Program-made: the position numbers and the translations under genes | The notes under the pieces: model-generated | Database searches by the model: none | The model's input: only the letters and a program-made list of their open reading frames with translations | Told to the model about the DNA's origin: nothing | Assembly (NCBI RefSeq): GCF_023343835.1 | Contig: NC_064435.1 | Location: forward strand, 56,706,134-56,770,133 | Length of the DNA: 64,000 nt | Reading direction: 5' to 3' | DNA from: Lagopus muta | Taxonomy: Eukaryota; Chordata; Aves; Galliformes; Phasianidae | Shown here: one piece after another, positions 23,801 to 33,768 of the stretch | How the letters are laid out: each line of letters starts with the position of its first letter | Numbering within the stretch: position 1 is the stretch's first letter

Positions 23801-25874
23801 CTGACTGAGAGTATAAAGCAGCTGAGCATTTTGTTCATATGAAAATGAGTAACTATGGGTACTTGAAATGAGTTAACTGGCACATTTGTACTGTAAAACC
23901 TACGGATTAGTGATGTGGATAAGAAGGCACAGCCTGTAGTGAAAGCATGGGTCCAACAGGCACCCATGACCTGGCTGGAATGCCACAGCAAAGCGCAGCC
24001 TGGTCTCCTCTGCAACCAGTGCTGGCGTGGCCGTGACAAGGTGGATGGTGCATCTCAGCACCAGGCTGAGCACAGGGCTGCAGGCTCAGGCTTCTTCCCG
24101 CAGGCGGCGGCAAGGAATGAAGTGCAAGGCTCGTTCAGCATGAGGTCTGCAGGGGCAGCCCCACAGCAGTTCTTTTAGTCTTGCTTTGCAAATGAGAGAA
24201 AAGTCACCACTTGATAAGGCTTCTCAAGGGTTGTTTTTTCCTGTGGGAAAAGCATTTTGAATTTAAAAAGAGGGGAAGGTACATGTGCGTGTATGTGTCT
24301 GTATATATCTATACATATAAATGCATACATAAGTGACAAAGAGTTCCTGTTGTTTACATTGTAATTATTCTGGTTTTTTTTTTCTTTTTTTTTTTTTTCC
24401 TCCTTATGACTGTGATTGCATAGGCAGAATAACACTGTATGCAGACTTTCTTCAATAACTTGCTACTCTGGGCATTCTACTGATGGTTGTCAATCCCTTA
24501 TGATCACTGCTGCAGACTATTTGGCCATCCTATGAACACCATTCAGCACTTTTAGGAGGGCCTGTCCAAGATGTTACTACATGGCTATGGTCAAATTCCA
24601 TAGTCACAGGTGTTTCCTTAAATGGGTGTGATATGCAAGAAAACCCCTAACTCAAACTTGTTAAGTATGATTATTGTGACTGCATTTCTCATCCTAAATG
24701 AGATAAAGCTTTCTGTTTCTTGTATGTGAATGAGCACAGAAAATTATAATTCTGTCTACCTTTCCTGCTTAGGTTACACAGCTAGGTACTGTGTAACTCC
24801 AGTACTACTCTAAATAAGCAGCATTTCTAGTGAAATAGCTATTTTGATGTTGAAGGAATACAGCAACTACAGAATCATTCCTAATGTCACTTTTTCTTAG
24901 AAATTAAATACATTCTATGCTCACATTTCATTTAAAAATGAAATATTAACTACTTAACCATTGGCATACTTATTTAGTTTGTATTTTTGATATATTTTAA
25001 CCCGTATAAATATTTCAGAATAAAGAACAGGCGTTTTAATTTGCAGCAGGACTTTAATTATGTATGCATCTAAATCAAAGTGTTAAATGTAGGCATGTCT
25101 GTAAACATTTAATATAAACTTATTTATTTATTGTTACAGATTTAGTTTTCCTTTAATTAGTAGCTGCTGTGCATTTATTGCTGCTTTTACAATACTAACG
25201 GCTCCCTCTTCAGGCTATACCTGATACTGTCCTGGGTACTACATTTAAGTACAGATGTTACTTGAGATGCAGATCTTCAGAAATTTCTAGAAATATAAAA
25301 GAAACGTGTGAAATGCAGAGAAACTAAACCTGGAGGACATAAAAACGTTGCTTTGTTGTTTTTCCATTCTTAAAAAATCAGGAACAATTATACTGTTATC
25401 AGTTAAACTGTTCTTAATTAGATAATTTTTAAATCACCAGTGACTTCCTACAGTCTCTCTGTAGGCTTCAGAGTCTACAAAAGTGCTTAAATGTTGTTGT
25501 AAAGGTACATATACATCTATATCCTAATATATCTGTACTAAACTCAGGGAGTCTTCCTCTCTTTAGATTCGTTATTAGATAAAGGATAATTAAAATATGC
25601 ACTACAACCCTTAGGTACTGGACAAAAAAAAAAAATCCTTCTCTCACCAGTGTTCTGCGTTACACTTAATCTAATGAAACTCAACAGACTTTCACATTCA
25701 TTTCATTTGGCTGGGGTGACACTGTGATCAGGCAGATAGTTTTCCCAGAGTAAGGCTTACCCCCTGTACTCCAGGTGTGCTGATCCACATTTGGTGAAAT
25801 CACAGTCGAAACTTCACTGCATAAAACCTGTGGTAGCGGGAGATTGTGTTTGCATTCTTTCCTTTTGAGGGTCA
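20836..25874. other. Intergenic, no gene seen
   Basis: AT-rich DNA with T-rich runs near 21404-21435 and 24371-24400 and an alternating purine-pyrimidine patch near 24285-24330. Two GC-richer patches (about 22270-22430 and 23930-24175) may be old insertions, but I cannot name them. No exon recognised on either strand. Confidence 0.6.
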
Positions 25875-26275
25875 TGAAGATGCTCAGAGGGCTTGAGCAT
25901 CTCTCCTATGAAGAGAAGCTAAAGGAGCTGGTCCTGTTTGGCTTAGAGAAGTGAAGGCTCTGGGGAGACCTCATTATAGCCTTCTAATACTTAAAAGGAA
26001 TTTGTAAACAGGAGAGAGACTGTCTTTTTACACAGTCTCATAGTGATAAGACAAGGGGGAACAATTTTAAACTAAGGGGAGAATTAGGTAAGATGTTAAG
26101 CAGAAATTCTTTCCTCAGAGGGCAGTAAGGCACCGGCACAGCTTCCCAGAGAAGCGTGCTGCCCCATCCCTGGAGGTGCTCAAGGCCAGGTTGGATGGAG
26201 CAGATGGGGATGGGGCTGGGTGGGCTGCGAAGGCTCTTCCAATGCAAGCCAGGCTATGATTCTGCAATTGCAATC
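25875..26275 (+). mobile_element. CR1 LINE, 3' end, sense
   Basis: Begins in late pol ('ctctcctatgaagagaagct') and runs through 'gaggtgctcaaggccaggtt' to a tail ending 'ggctatgattctgc'. About 400 bases. Confidence 0.93.
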
Positions 26276-26649
26276 GTTTCAGCCCTCAGGCTGTGGAGAC
26301 TGCCTGTCCTTAAACCATTCATGGCCCTTACAGCATACCGCAGAGCCAGCATCTCTGAGTTGTATGGGTAATAAATTAGCCAATGGTATGTTGGCTAAAT
26401 GAAACAAAGTTGTTATGCCTAATTAGGAAGCCTGGCAATGTTTTTTTTTGTAGAGGGTATGAAATAGGCAAAACTCCAAACATAGGTAAGCCTCCTCTCT
26501 TCTACTGCTACCACCCACTGGCTTTCAAGAATGCTAAATGACGTTTAACTTAAATAGGATTTACTAAAAAAAGGCTGCGTAATCAGAATGTAGTGGCAGA
26601 CCTTTATTTCAAAAACCTTAAGAAGCTGGGAAAGAGCAACTGTTTTCCA
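26276..26649. other. Spacer between CR1 copies
   Basis: No recognised feature. Confidence 0.6.
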
Positions 26650-27072
26650 CCACAGATGATCCAAGTGACACAACACCTCCACGGTCAAGGCAGGCTGAGA
26701 TCTGGGGCTGTTCAGCCTGGAGAAGGTTCTGGGTCAGTATCTACAGGGGGGGCTATAAGAAGGGGACAGATTCCTCAGCAGGACCTGCGGTGACAGGACA
26801 AGGCGAAACGGTTTCAAACTAAACAAGGGGAGATCTATACTGGACATAAGGAGAAAGTTTTTTTTTTTTTTTTTTAAGGTAAGAGTGATGAGGCACTGGC
26901 ACAGGTCGCCTAGAGAGGTGGTGGATGCCCCACACCTGGAGATACTCAAGGTCAGGCTGGATGGCGTGGTGAGCAACCTGATGCAGCTGTAGGTGCTCCC
27001 GTTCGCTGCAGGAGAATTGGACAAAATGACCTTCAAAGATCCCTTTCAACTCAAATTTTATGGTTCTGCGAT
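26650..27072 (+). mobile_element. CR1 LINE, 3' end, with expanded T run
   Basis: Contains 'ggctgttcagcctggagaag', 'tggatgccccacacctggag' and the tail 'ttttatggttctgcgatg'. A run of about 18 T near 26860-26876 sits where CR1 copies normally have a short T stretch. Confidence 0.92.
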
Positions 27073-27189
27073 GTCTGGCTCTTTAGGTTATGCCGCTTTC
27101 CTTTCGGTGTTTAACTAACCACCTGGCTTTAAAAGGGGAAGAATTACTAAGTGTTTGAGTGCTTTCTTCACCAGACAACAAAACGTGGA

Positions 27190-28110
27190 CGTGCTCCACA
27201 AACCGCTCCCCGCGGCTCAGCAGAACCCGGCGCCAACACCCCGCGCAGCGTAACACGGCGGGGCCGCCCCTACGCGCGGCCGTTGCTCGCACCCCCTCGC
27301 GCCCTCACCGCCACGCGACAGCCCTCGCGCCGGCCGCGCCTCAAGCTCCAGCCCCGGTGCCGAGTCACGTGAGCGGGGCTTCGCCCGCCCCCCTACCCTT
27401 GCGTCGTGACGTAACGCGGCGAATCTACGGCGCGCCACTTGTGACCAAGATCACCACAAGCGGAGGCGGACGGCTCCCCCCGTGCGGTAAGCTCGGCCGG
27501 CTGGCACGCGGCTGTTTCGCCTCCCCGCTCGGAGGCCCTGGGCGGGCGGCCACCTCTGACTCTCGCGGGCGCTGCCCGTAGGGGTATCGGGCCGCGGTTG
27601 GCCTGCGGCCTGCTCGCCGTCTTCCCTCGGGCTTTTTGGGCCTCTGTGCTACCGTCGTTTTTTTTGCTCTTGGTGGGCGGACGGCCAGCAGCGTTCGGCG
27701 GAGCCAATCCGCTCGCGCGTTCGTGCCCCGAAGCGCGCTGAGTGGCCGGGGCGTCGGGGGCGGGACGAACGTCCTGAGCTCCGATTGGCTGCCCGCCGGA
27801 GCCGAGCCTCGGCTCTTCCTTTGCGGCGGACCGCGGAGGAGAGGGGAGAGGAGGGCAGCGAAGGGGGAGGGCGGTGGGCTTCTGCCGGCCGTTGGTTCCG
27901 CCGTCACGCGGGGACGCTGCCGGCCGATGGGCCGCACGGCGACGGTTGGGCGCCTGCCTGAGCGGCGGCAGGGCGCGGCTGGGCTCGGCTCTGCGCAGGC
28001 GCGATGCGGTGGGCTTGGGGCTCCTCCCGCCGCCGGCCCTGGGGAGCCCCGCTCTGTGTGTGCGGGGGGCGATGGCTCGGGGACTTGCGGCTCACTTCAG
28101 AGCGCACTGA
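27190..28110. promoter_or_regulatory. ZNF407: CpG island, probable ZNF407 promoter
   Basis: About 900 bases very rich in CG dinucleotides in an otherwise AT-rich window. Sites seen: E-box palindrome TCACGTGA (27365-27372), CRE-like TGACGTAA (27407-27414), CCAAT (27704-27708), inverted CCAAT (27784-27788), GC box GGGGCGGG (27757-27764) and NRF1-like TGCGCAGGCGCG (27992-28003). No TATA box seen, as is usual for broadly expressed genes. It is the only CpG island in the window and lies upstream of ZNF407 on the same strand. Assignment to ZNF407 is inference; a divergent minus-strand transcript is also possible. Confidence 0.7.
27421..27486 (+). other. ZNF407: Candidate noncoding first exon of ZNF407 (3' end)
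   Basis: The best splice donor in the island is GTGCG|gtaagc at 27487. The CRE-like and E-box sites lie just upstream, so a start site around 27415-27440 would be sensible. No ATG lies in frame with the downstream ZNF407 exon here. The left limit is arbitrary. CCAAT, GC-box and NRF1-like sites lie downstream of this donor, so another first exon may exist. Confidence 0.4.
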
Positions 28111-29830
28111 GGCGAGCAGAACTGATGGCAGCGGTTCTTGGTGGGCATGGACCCGCATAGGAAACGTGCAGCACGCCTCGCTGGTGGTGCTTAGTGCTAG
28201 GAAGAGATGTGGGGTGAACCATTCAGATCTTAGAGTGAATTAGTAGTAGGCTGGCACAAGAGGCAGGGCTATAGAGCTCTGTCGCGGAAGCAACTCGGGA
28301 TGTTCCATGCCTGGGGAGGAAATGGGACCCAAGGGCAGGCTTGCAAAGTTTTACTAACAGTTTTGATGGGACAGTTAGATTTTCCATGAGGGATGTGAGA
28401 GGGAGAAAGCACTGCTCTTACAATTAGCTGTTGCACGTATGTGTTTTGCCACAAAACACCAAAACACTGCACATACTCAGTTTTACAGTGACACCAGCCC
28501 TGAGCTTGCAGGTCATCTCCCCTGCTCTCTGTGCGCATAGAAGCTCCACATGCAGGCCAGGGCAGCCCTGGGCTGGCTCCAGTCCTCTGCTGTGTCTCTC
28601 TAAGAGCTTGCCCTGCTCTGAAGCTGAAGTTTTCTCAAAATGGTGCTCTAGATGTTCTTTTATGTCACCTGTTGGTTGCTCCCAGGATATCCTGCCAAAG
28701 TGCTCGGGTTGGTGTTCACAGCTCCTAAGTGTTGCCTGGCCCAGATTGTCAGAACTTGGTAATGCCAGAATGGTTTAATCTTTAGTCTGTGGCCTTCCCA
28801 CCAAATGTCAGTACAGCATTAAGCACGTTCATAAAAATTTAAATAAAAAATGCACCTATTTTTCTTGCAAAGCTTTTTGTTTGTTTGTCTTATTGGACTG
28901 TGCTAAAACAAAAGCTCAAGGAATGTATTAGCATGTATGCATAAAACTAGTAAAGAAGCAAAAAATAGAAAAGTGTCTTGATTTCTAGTTTCTCATATGC
29001 AGAACTTCCAAACTTTTACTTTGCAGGCAGAAGTTGTGCCTACCTTGCTGCTTAGGAACTATGAATTCTGGTGATATTGTTTCTGGCCAGTGCTGTTTCT
29101 CTATTGCCAACAAAGGATATATACTTCCAGAACAGATATGGCACATTCTGTGCATTTACTTTAAATATGTCTGGAGATTTTCCATTCTGTTCAGCAATTT
29201 AGCTAGAGAAAGAATACTTTTCACAGTCAGGATTCTGTCATCTGTGGTGTGATGTCCAAACACTGAGATTAATGGCAGCACACGTACCTCTATACCTCTA
29301 CCTAATCCTGTTTGAAGCTGTGTTATGTTACAAAAAGAAATATTGTGGTATGAATGGGTTCTGGCCTTCTGAGAGGAAAAAGCATGGATTCTTGCTGAAT
29401 TCTAGGACAACTCATATGTAACATCACAAAACTATTCATTATCATTGGATCTGTTGCTTATTTTGGCTTTGGTACTGAAGGAATGAAAGGAGTCAATAAG
29501 ACAGCACCACCCATTTGAATGACTGAGTGTCAGGTCTGAAGAAGGAAGATCTTACTGATGTTGTGCACTTGAATTTTCGAGAAGATTTTGATCTCATTCT
29601 TCTAAATGATCATAAGCTGGCTTTCCATGGGATAAAGAATAAAATTGTTTACTGTAAACTGGTTAAAAAGATAGGGAAATGGGTAGTATTATCACTTCTC
29701 AGGGGGTAACGTTCTGAAGGATACATTTTTATGCAGAGGAAGATTGCACTTTTTAAACATATTTCTGGATTGTTTCCACTTACAGTGCTTTAATTTGTGC
29801 CATAGAGATGTCTGGAGCACATGATATGGT
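28111..29830 (+). other. Presumed ZNF407 intron 1, first part
   Basis: Drops from GC-rich to AT-rich within a few hundred bases. No exon or repeat recognised. Confidence 0.55.
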
Positions 29831-30337
29831 TGTCCTGGTTTCACCAAAGCAGTGTTAATGTTTCACCACTTGTGGTTGCTGCTGAATGGGCAGAGCCGCT
29901 CAACAGGGAAGAGTCACTGGCTTTCATAGCACAGGCTGAGGGGGGATTTTGGGGGAAGCGGGTGGTGAGGTGGGATGGAGTCAGGAAAGGTGGCCATAAT
30001 TAGGCCAAGAATCATTCCATACCATGTGACACCACATGTGGGAGGCCATAAAGCTGTGCAGTACTAGCTGGAGGTGTGACTGTGTGTGCTGGGCTTTGGT
30101 CAGTAGGGTGGAATCTTGTGTTGCGTTGGTGTTGTGCATCAGCCAGCAGGTGATGATTAATTGCATTGGTAGCTATACATTTTGTTATCATTGCATTTTT
30201 GTTTCTGTTTTCCTCTTCTGTCTTAGTAAACAGTCTTTATCTCAGCTCACTGTTTTATTTCTAATTCTCTTTCTCTTCCCACTTGGTGAGGTTTAGTGAG
30301 CGGCTGTGTGACACTGAGCTGCCTGCTGGGTTACACA
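29831..30337 (+). mobile_element. Avian ERVL-type solo LTR
   Basis: Starts tgtcctggtttcacc and ends near ctgctgggttacaca, the termini of a well-known avian endogenous-retrovirus LTR family. Internal landmarks in order: 'ttccataccatgtgacacca', 'ggccataaagctg' (TATA-like), 'cttagtaaacagtctttatc' (U3/R/U5 core) and 'gtgagcggctgtgtgacac'. No gag-pol sequence flanks it, so it is a solo LTR left by recombination or a lone fragment. A clear target duplication is not visible. Confidence 0.8.
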
Positions 30338-30700
30338 AAGGCTTAGGTTGGAAGGGACCTTAAAAATCACCTTGTTCCAACCCCCTGCCATAGGGAAAGT
30401 TTGCCAACCACAGATCAGGATTCCCAGGGCACCATCCTACTTGACCTTGAATATGTCTAGGGATCGGGCAGCCACAACTTCTCGGTAAGCCTGTGCCAGT
30501 GCCTCACTGTCATGTGAGTGAAGAATTTCTTCCAAACATCTAACCTGAATCTCCTCTTTTTTTAGCTTAGAGCTGCTCCCCCTTCTGATTATAAGATCCC
30601 ATAATGTACTGGAAGGCCATAAAGATGTCTTCTCAGAAACTAGATTCTTCACCTTGTCTTCATAGGAGAGGTGCTCTTGGATTGCTTGCAGCTTGTGATG
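30338..30700 (-). mobile_element. CR1 LINE, 3' region, antisense
   Basis: 'ggttggaagggaccttaaaa', 'tgttccaaccccctgccat' and 'gaatttcttccaaacatcta' are the reverse complement of the CR1 3' region. It abuts the LTR end directly and lacks the extreme CR1 tail. The portion right of about 30590 is diverged. Confidence 0.85.
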
Positions 30701-31377
30701 TTTTCCTAACAAATATCTGCATGGTTGAAATCTCCAGTCAGGGTGAGAGCTTCTCTTCTTTAGAAGAAGCAAGGCCTCATCAACAGGCTACCCTTGTTTG
30801 GGTAGACTTTGGTAGACCACTGGATGTCCTTTATTGGTGTGGTCCCTAATTTTAACCCACAAGCTCTCAAACTGATCATGGTTGTAAAAAAAACTGTTTT
30901 GAGTGAAACCAGACTAGAGGAAGATATCCCAAACTCACAAAAAAGAGCAGCCATCTGTAGCTCTGGAGCACAGTGAAGTCTAATAAGCTTCTTTCCTCAA
31001 TGCAAAAAATAAAATTATAGTACGCACTAGCAACTCGTGCTTCTTTATGAAGAAATAACCCTAGGTTCGTTTAGAAACAGTTGTGATGTCCTAAAAGAAA
31101 AATGCTTGCTTGCTTGCAAGACTCAAGTCTGCTTTCCACTGCTGCTTTAAGAGTTATTGATCACTGATTTTTTTTTTTTTTTTTTTTTTTTTTGTCCTTG
31201 TTCTACCACAGGATGACCTTTTCTCTAGGTATTCTGGCTACTACTGAACTGCTGTCTGTAACTTCCTGGGTTATATTTAACTGGGTTGGGAAGTTGCAGA
31301 TATTCTTGGTTTTTTTGGTTCTTTACAGTAGAAGAATAAATTTCAATCGCCTCTGCATTTCCTAAGTCTAAAACTCA
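30701..31377 (+). other. Intron 1 spacer with poly-T
   Basis: Holds a 26-T homopolymer at 31168-31193 and otherwise nothing recognised. Confidence 0.6.
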
Positions 31378-31760
31378 CTTTGCTTGGGTTGGAAAGGACC
31401 TCAAAGCCCACCCACCCCACCCCGTGCCATGGGCAGGACTGCCCCCCACCAGCTCAGCTGCCCAGGGCCCCATCCAACCTTGCTTTGAGCGCCTCCAGGG
31501 ATGGGGCACCACAGCTTCTCTGGGCAGCTGTGCCAGCGCCTCACTGCACTCTCAGTAAAGAATTTCTCCTTTAGTTCTAACTGAAGCATACCCCTCTTAG
31601 TTTAAAGCCTCCTTGTTGTATCACTACACTCCAGGACAGAGTCCCTCCCCAGCTGCCCTGCAGGCAACAGAAGGCTGCCATGGCTCCCCAGAACCTTCTC
31701 TTCTCCAGGCTGAACAGCCCCAGCTCTTTCAGCCTGTCCTCAAAGGAGAAGAGATTTAAG
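31378..31760 (-). mobile_element. CR1 LINE, 3' region, antisense
   Basis: Reverse complement of CR1: 'gggttggaaaggacctcaaa', 'gcctccagggatggggcacc', 'ttctccaggctgaacagccc' and 'tctttcagcctgtcctcaaa' in order. It reaches the end of pol and is broken by stops. Confidence 0.93.
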
Positions 31761-32749
31761 TTGTTAGGGGGGTGTATGGCATTTCTAAGAGGCATTAAGG
31801 GGTTATGTGAAGCAGTTTAGGTATACGCTGTTCCAATGTCTAGATCTAGGCATATGCACCTCTATAGATGACTTTTTTGCTACAGACGTGTGCACAGATA
31901 CTTCCCTGTCTGATACTTCTTTGTTTCACTGTAGTTAAAAATAAATTTTTGTGCTGTACGCAGCCCCATTTTTGACATTTCAGAAGTCTGTGTCAAAGTA
32001 TGGATACAAAGGTATTTAAATCTTAAAATTCATTGCAATTATCCAATCTTATCCATTCTGTGACTGTTTAAACAGTAATACAAAGTTATTGACTTACTTA
32101 TAAATCACTGTTTTGTGCATTGTTTTTGTTTGGAATCTATACAGTAATGTGTTGTAAAATACATTATTAGGAAACATTTAAGCAAGAATGTTGAAAGCAT
32201 GGGATCTTCAAAAGAATTCTGATTAAAACAAAGAAACAAACAGTGTGTGTGCCATTTAGATTTCCTTAAAGCTCCAGCATGGCTCTATATCTTTTGTTAC
32301 ACAAGACAGATTCTTATGTTTGGACTTGCTCTGTAGCCTGCTCATTTCTACCCTGTGTGGGTTAGCGGCTGGTTTATTTGCTTCTGGTAAGTCGTCAGAA
32401 TGTTTGCTGTAAAGGCATGAGCTAAGCCACCCAGAGCTGGTTTTAAGACACACCTTGGCAGAATGAAGCCTGCTTGCCATCTGGTGAGGGAAGTGCAGAA
32501 CAAGTTGGCACCTCCTGCTTTTGTGCTTGAAGAAAAGCAGAACAGGGAGGACCTTGCTGTGCCAGCTTTCTGCAGAAAGCATCATACTGCTCCAACATGC
32601 CACCTGGCATCTGTTCCCTGCGGGCAGTTTGGGTCTGTGGGCAGTTTGGGTGTTCCTAACAGTCACCACCTTGGCCGTAATGTGTGTGTGCTCCAAGAGT
32701 GACACACACTCTGCACTCCCAGAGCTTGCCAGAAGAGTCAGAGTCAAAC
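31761..32749 (+). other. Intron 1 spacer
   Basis: Open frames on both strands near 32256-32760 overlap one another and match nothing I know; I see no exon. Confidence 0.55.
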
Positions 32750-32852
32750 TGATTGTGCTCTAGGTGTCCCTGATCATTGCAGGGGAGTTGAATTAGATGA
32801 CTTCTAAGGGTCCCTTCCACCTTAGACAAATCTATGATTCTTTGAATTACTG
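32750..32852 (+). mobile_element. CR1 LINE, 3' terminal remnant
   Basis: 'attgcaggggagttgaatta', 'gatgacttctaagggtccct' and a tail 'aatctatgattctttga'. About 100 bases. Confidence 0.85.
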
Positions 32853-33534
32853 CTTGTGTTCCGCAGTTGCACAGCAGAGTTGTGGGCAGGTGCGTGCTGC
32901 GTGGTGTGTGCACTGAGCTCGGAGCTTCTGAGGAGCAGTATTGACTTCCACTTGATGCACAGCAGCGTGCGCATCTTTCTACTTGAGAAACATGGCATAG
33001 AAATGCAACACTCTTGTCTTCTGCAGTTCCTTCGTCTGCTAATGAGAAGAAAGGAATGCCTGTTGCAGGCTTGTCTTCCATTGTGTGTTTAAGTGAGATA
33101 TAGCATATGATATTTCAGATGGATTGTTCTTGGGGAAAATATATTCCAAATTCCATACGTACAACAAAGAAAAATAATTGCTTCCTTCTAGTTCCTCACT
33201 ATGTAACACGCCTTCTACAGGTGAGTCTTGACATTGAATTTGAGACACTGGATGTGCAGGAAGGACAGCAGTGATCCCAGTGTTTTGTTTTGTTAGATTT
33301 GTTACATTTGTCTTCAGTTTCAGTTTTCAATACCGATGCAGTAAATGCTGTTCTGGGCAGCTGTTCCTCACATGCTGCCCATGTGAGACAAATGTGGATA
33401 TATCTTAGCCTCTCAAAGGAAGGGGTTTTCTCACCTTACTTAGTATAAATTGTTAGTAGGATATACATTTCTAAAAAGCCAAAATGGAACAATAAAAATT
33501 CTTAAAAGAATCCATGAAGGATTGTTTTAATCTA

Positions 33535-33768
33535 TAAGGGAGGTTCAGGTTGCACATAAGGAGAAATTCCTTCTCATAAAGAGCGGTGAGGCAGTGACGC
33601 AGGCTGCCCAGGGAAGTGGAGGAGTCACTGTCCCTGGGGGCATTCAGAACCGTGTGGATGTGGCACTGAGGGACGTGGTCAGTGAGGAAATACTGGTGGA
33701 ATGCAGAGAGTTGGACTAAATGATCCTGGAAGTCTTTTCCAACCTTGGTAATTCTGTGATTCTGTAAG
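33535..33768 (+). mobile_element. CR1 LINE, 3' end, sense
   Basis: 'cataaggagaaattccttct', 'ggcattcagaaccgtgtgga', 'ttggactaaatgatcctgga' and tail 'ggtaattctgtgattctgta'. Confidence 0.93.

Noticed and set aside
27159..28160. Several long open frames on both strands (up to 174 codons) in the GC-rich region
   Set aside because: High GC and few stop codons make long frames expected. All are Arg/Pro/Ala/Gly-rich with no domain, and they overlap each other in many frames; this is a CpG island, not a coding exon.
32256..33081. Overlapping open frames of 140-163 codons on the minus strand
   Set aside because: They cross a CR1 3' remnant and lack any recognisable domain or splice context.
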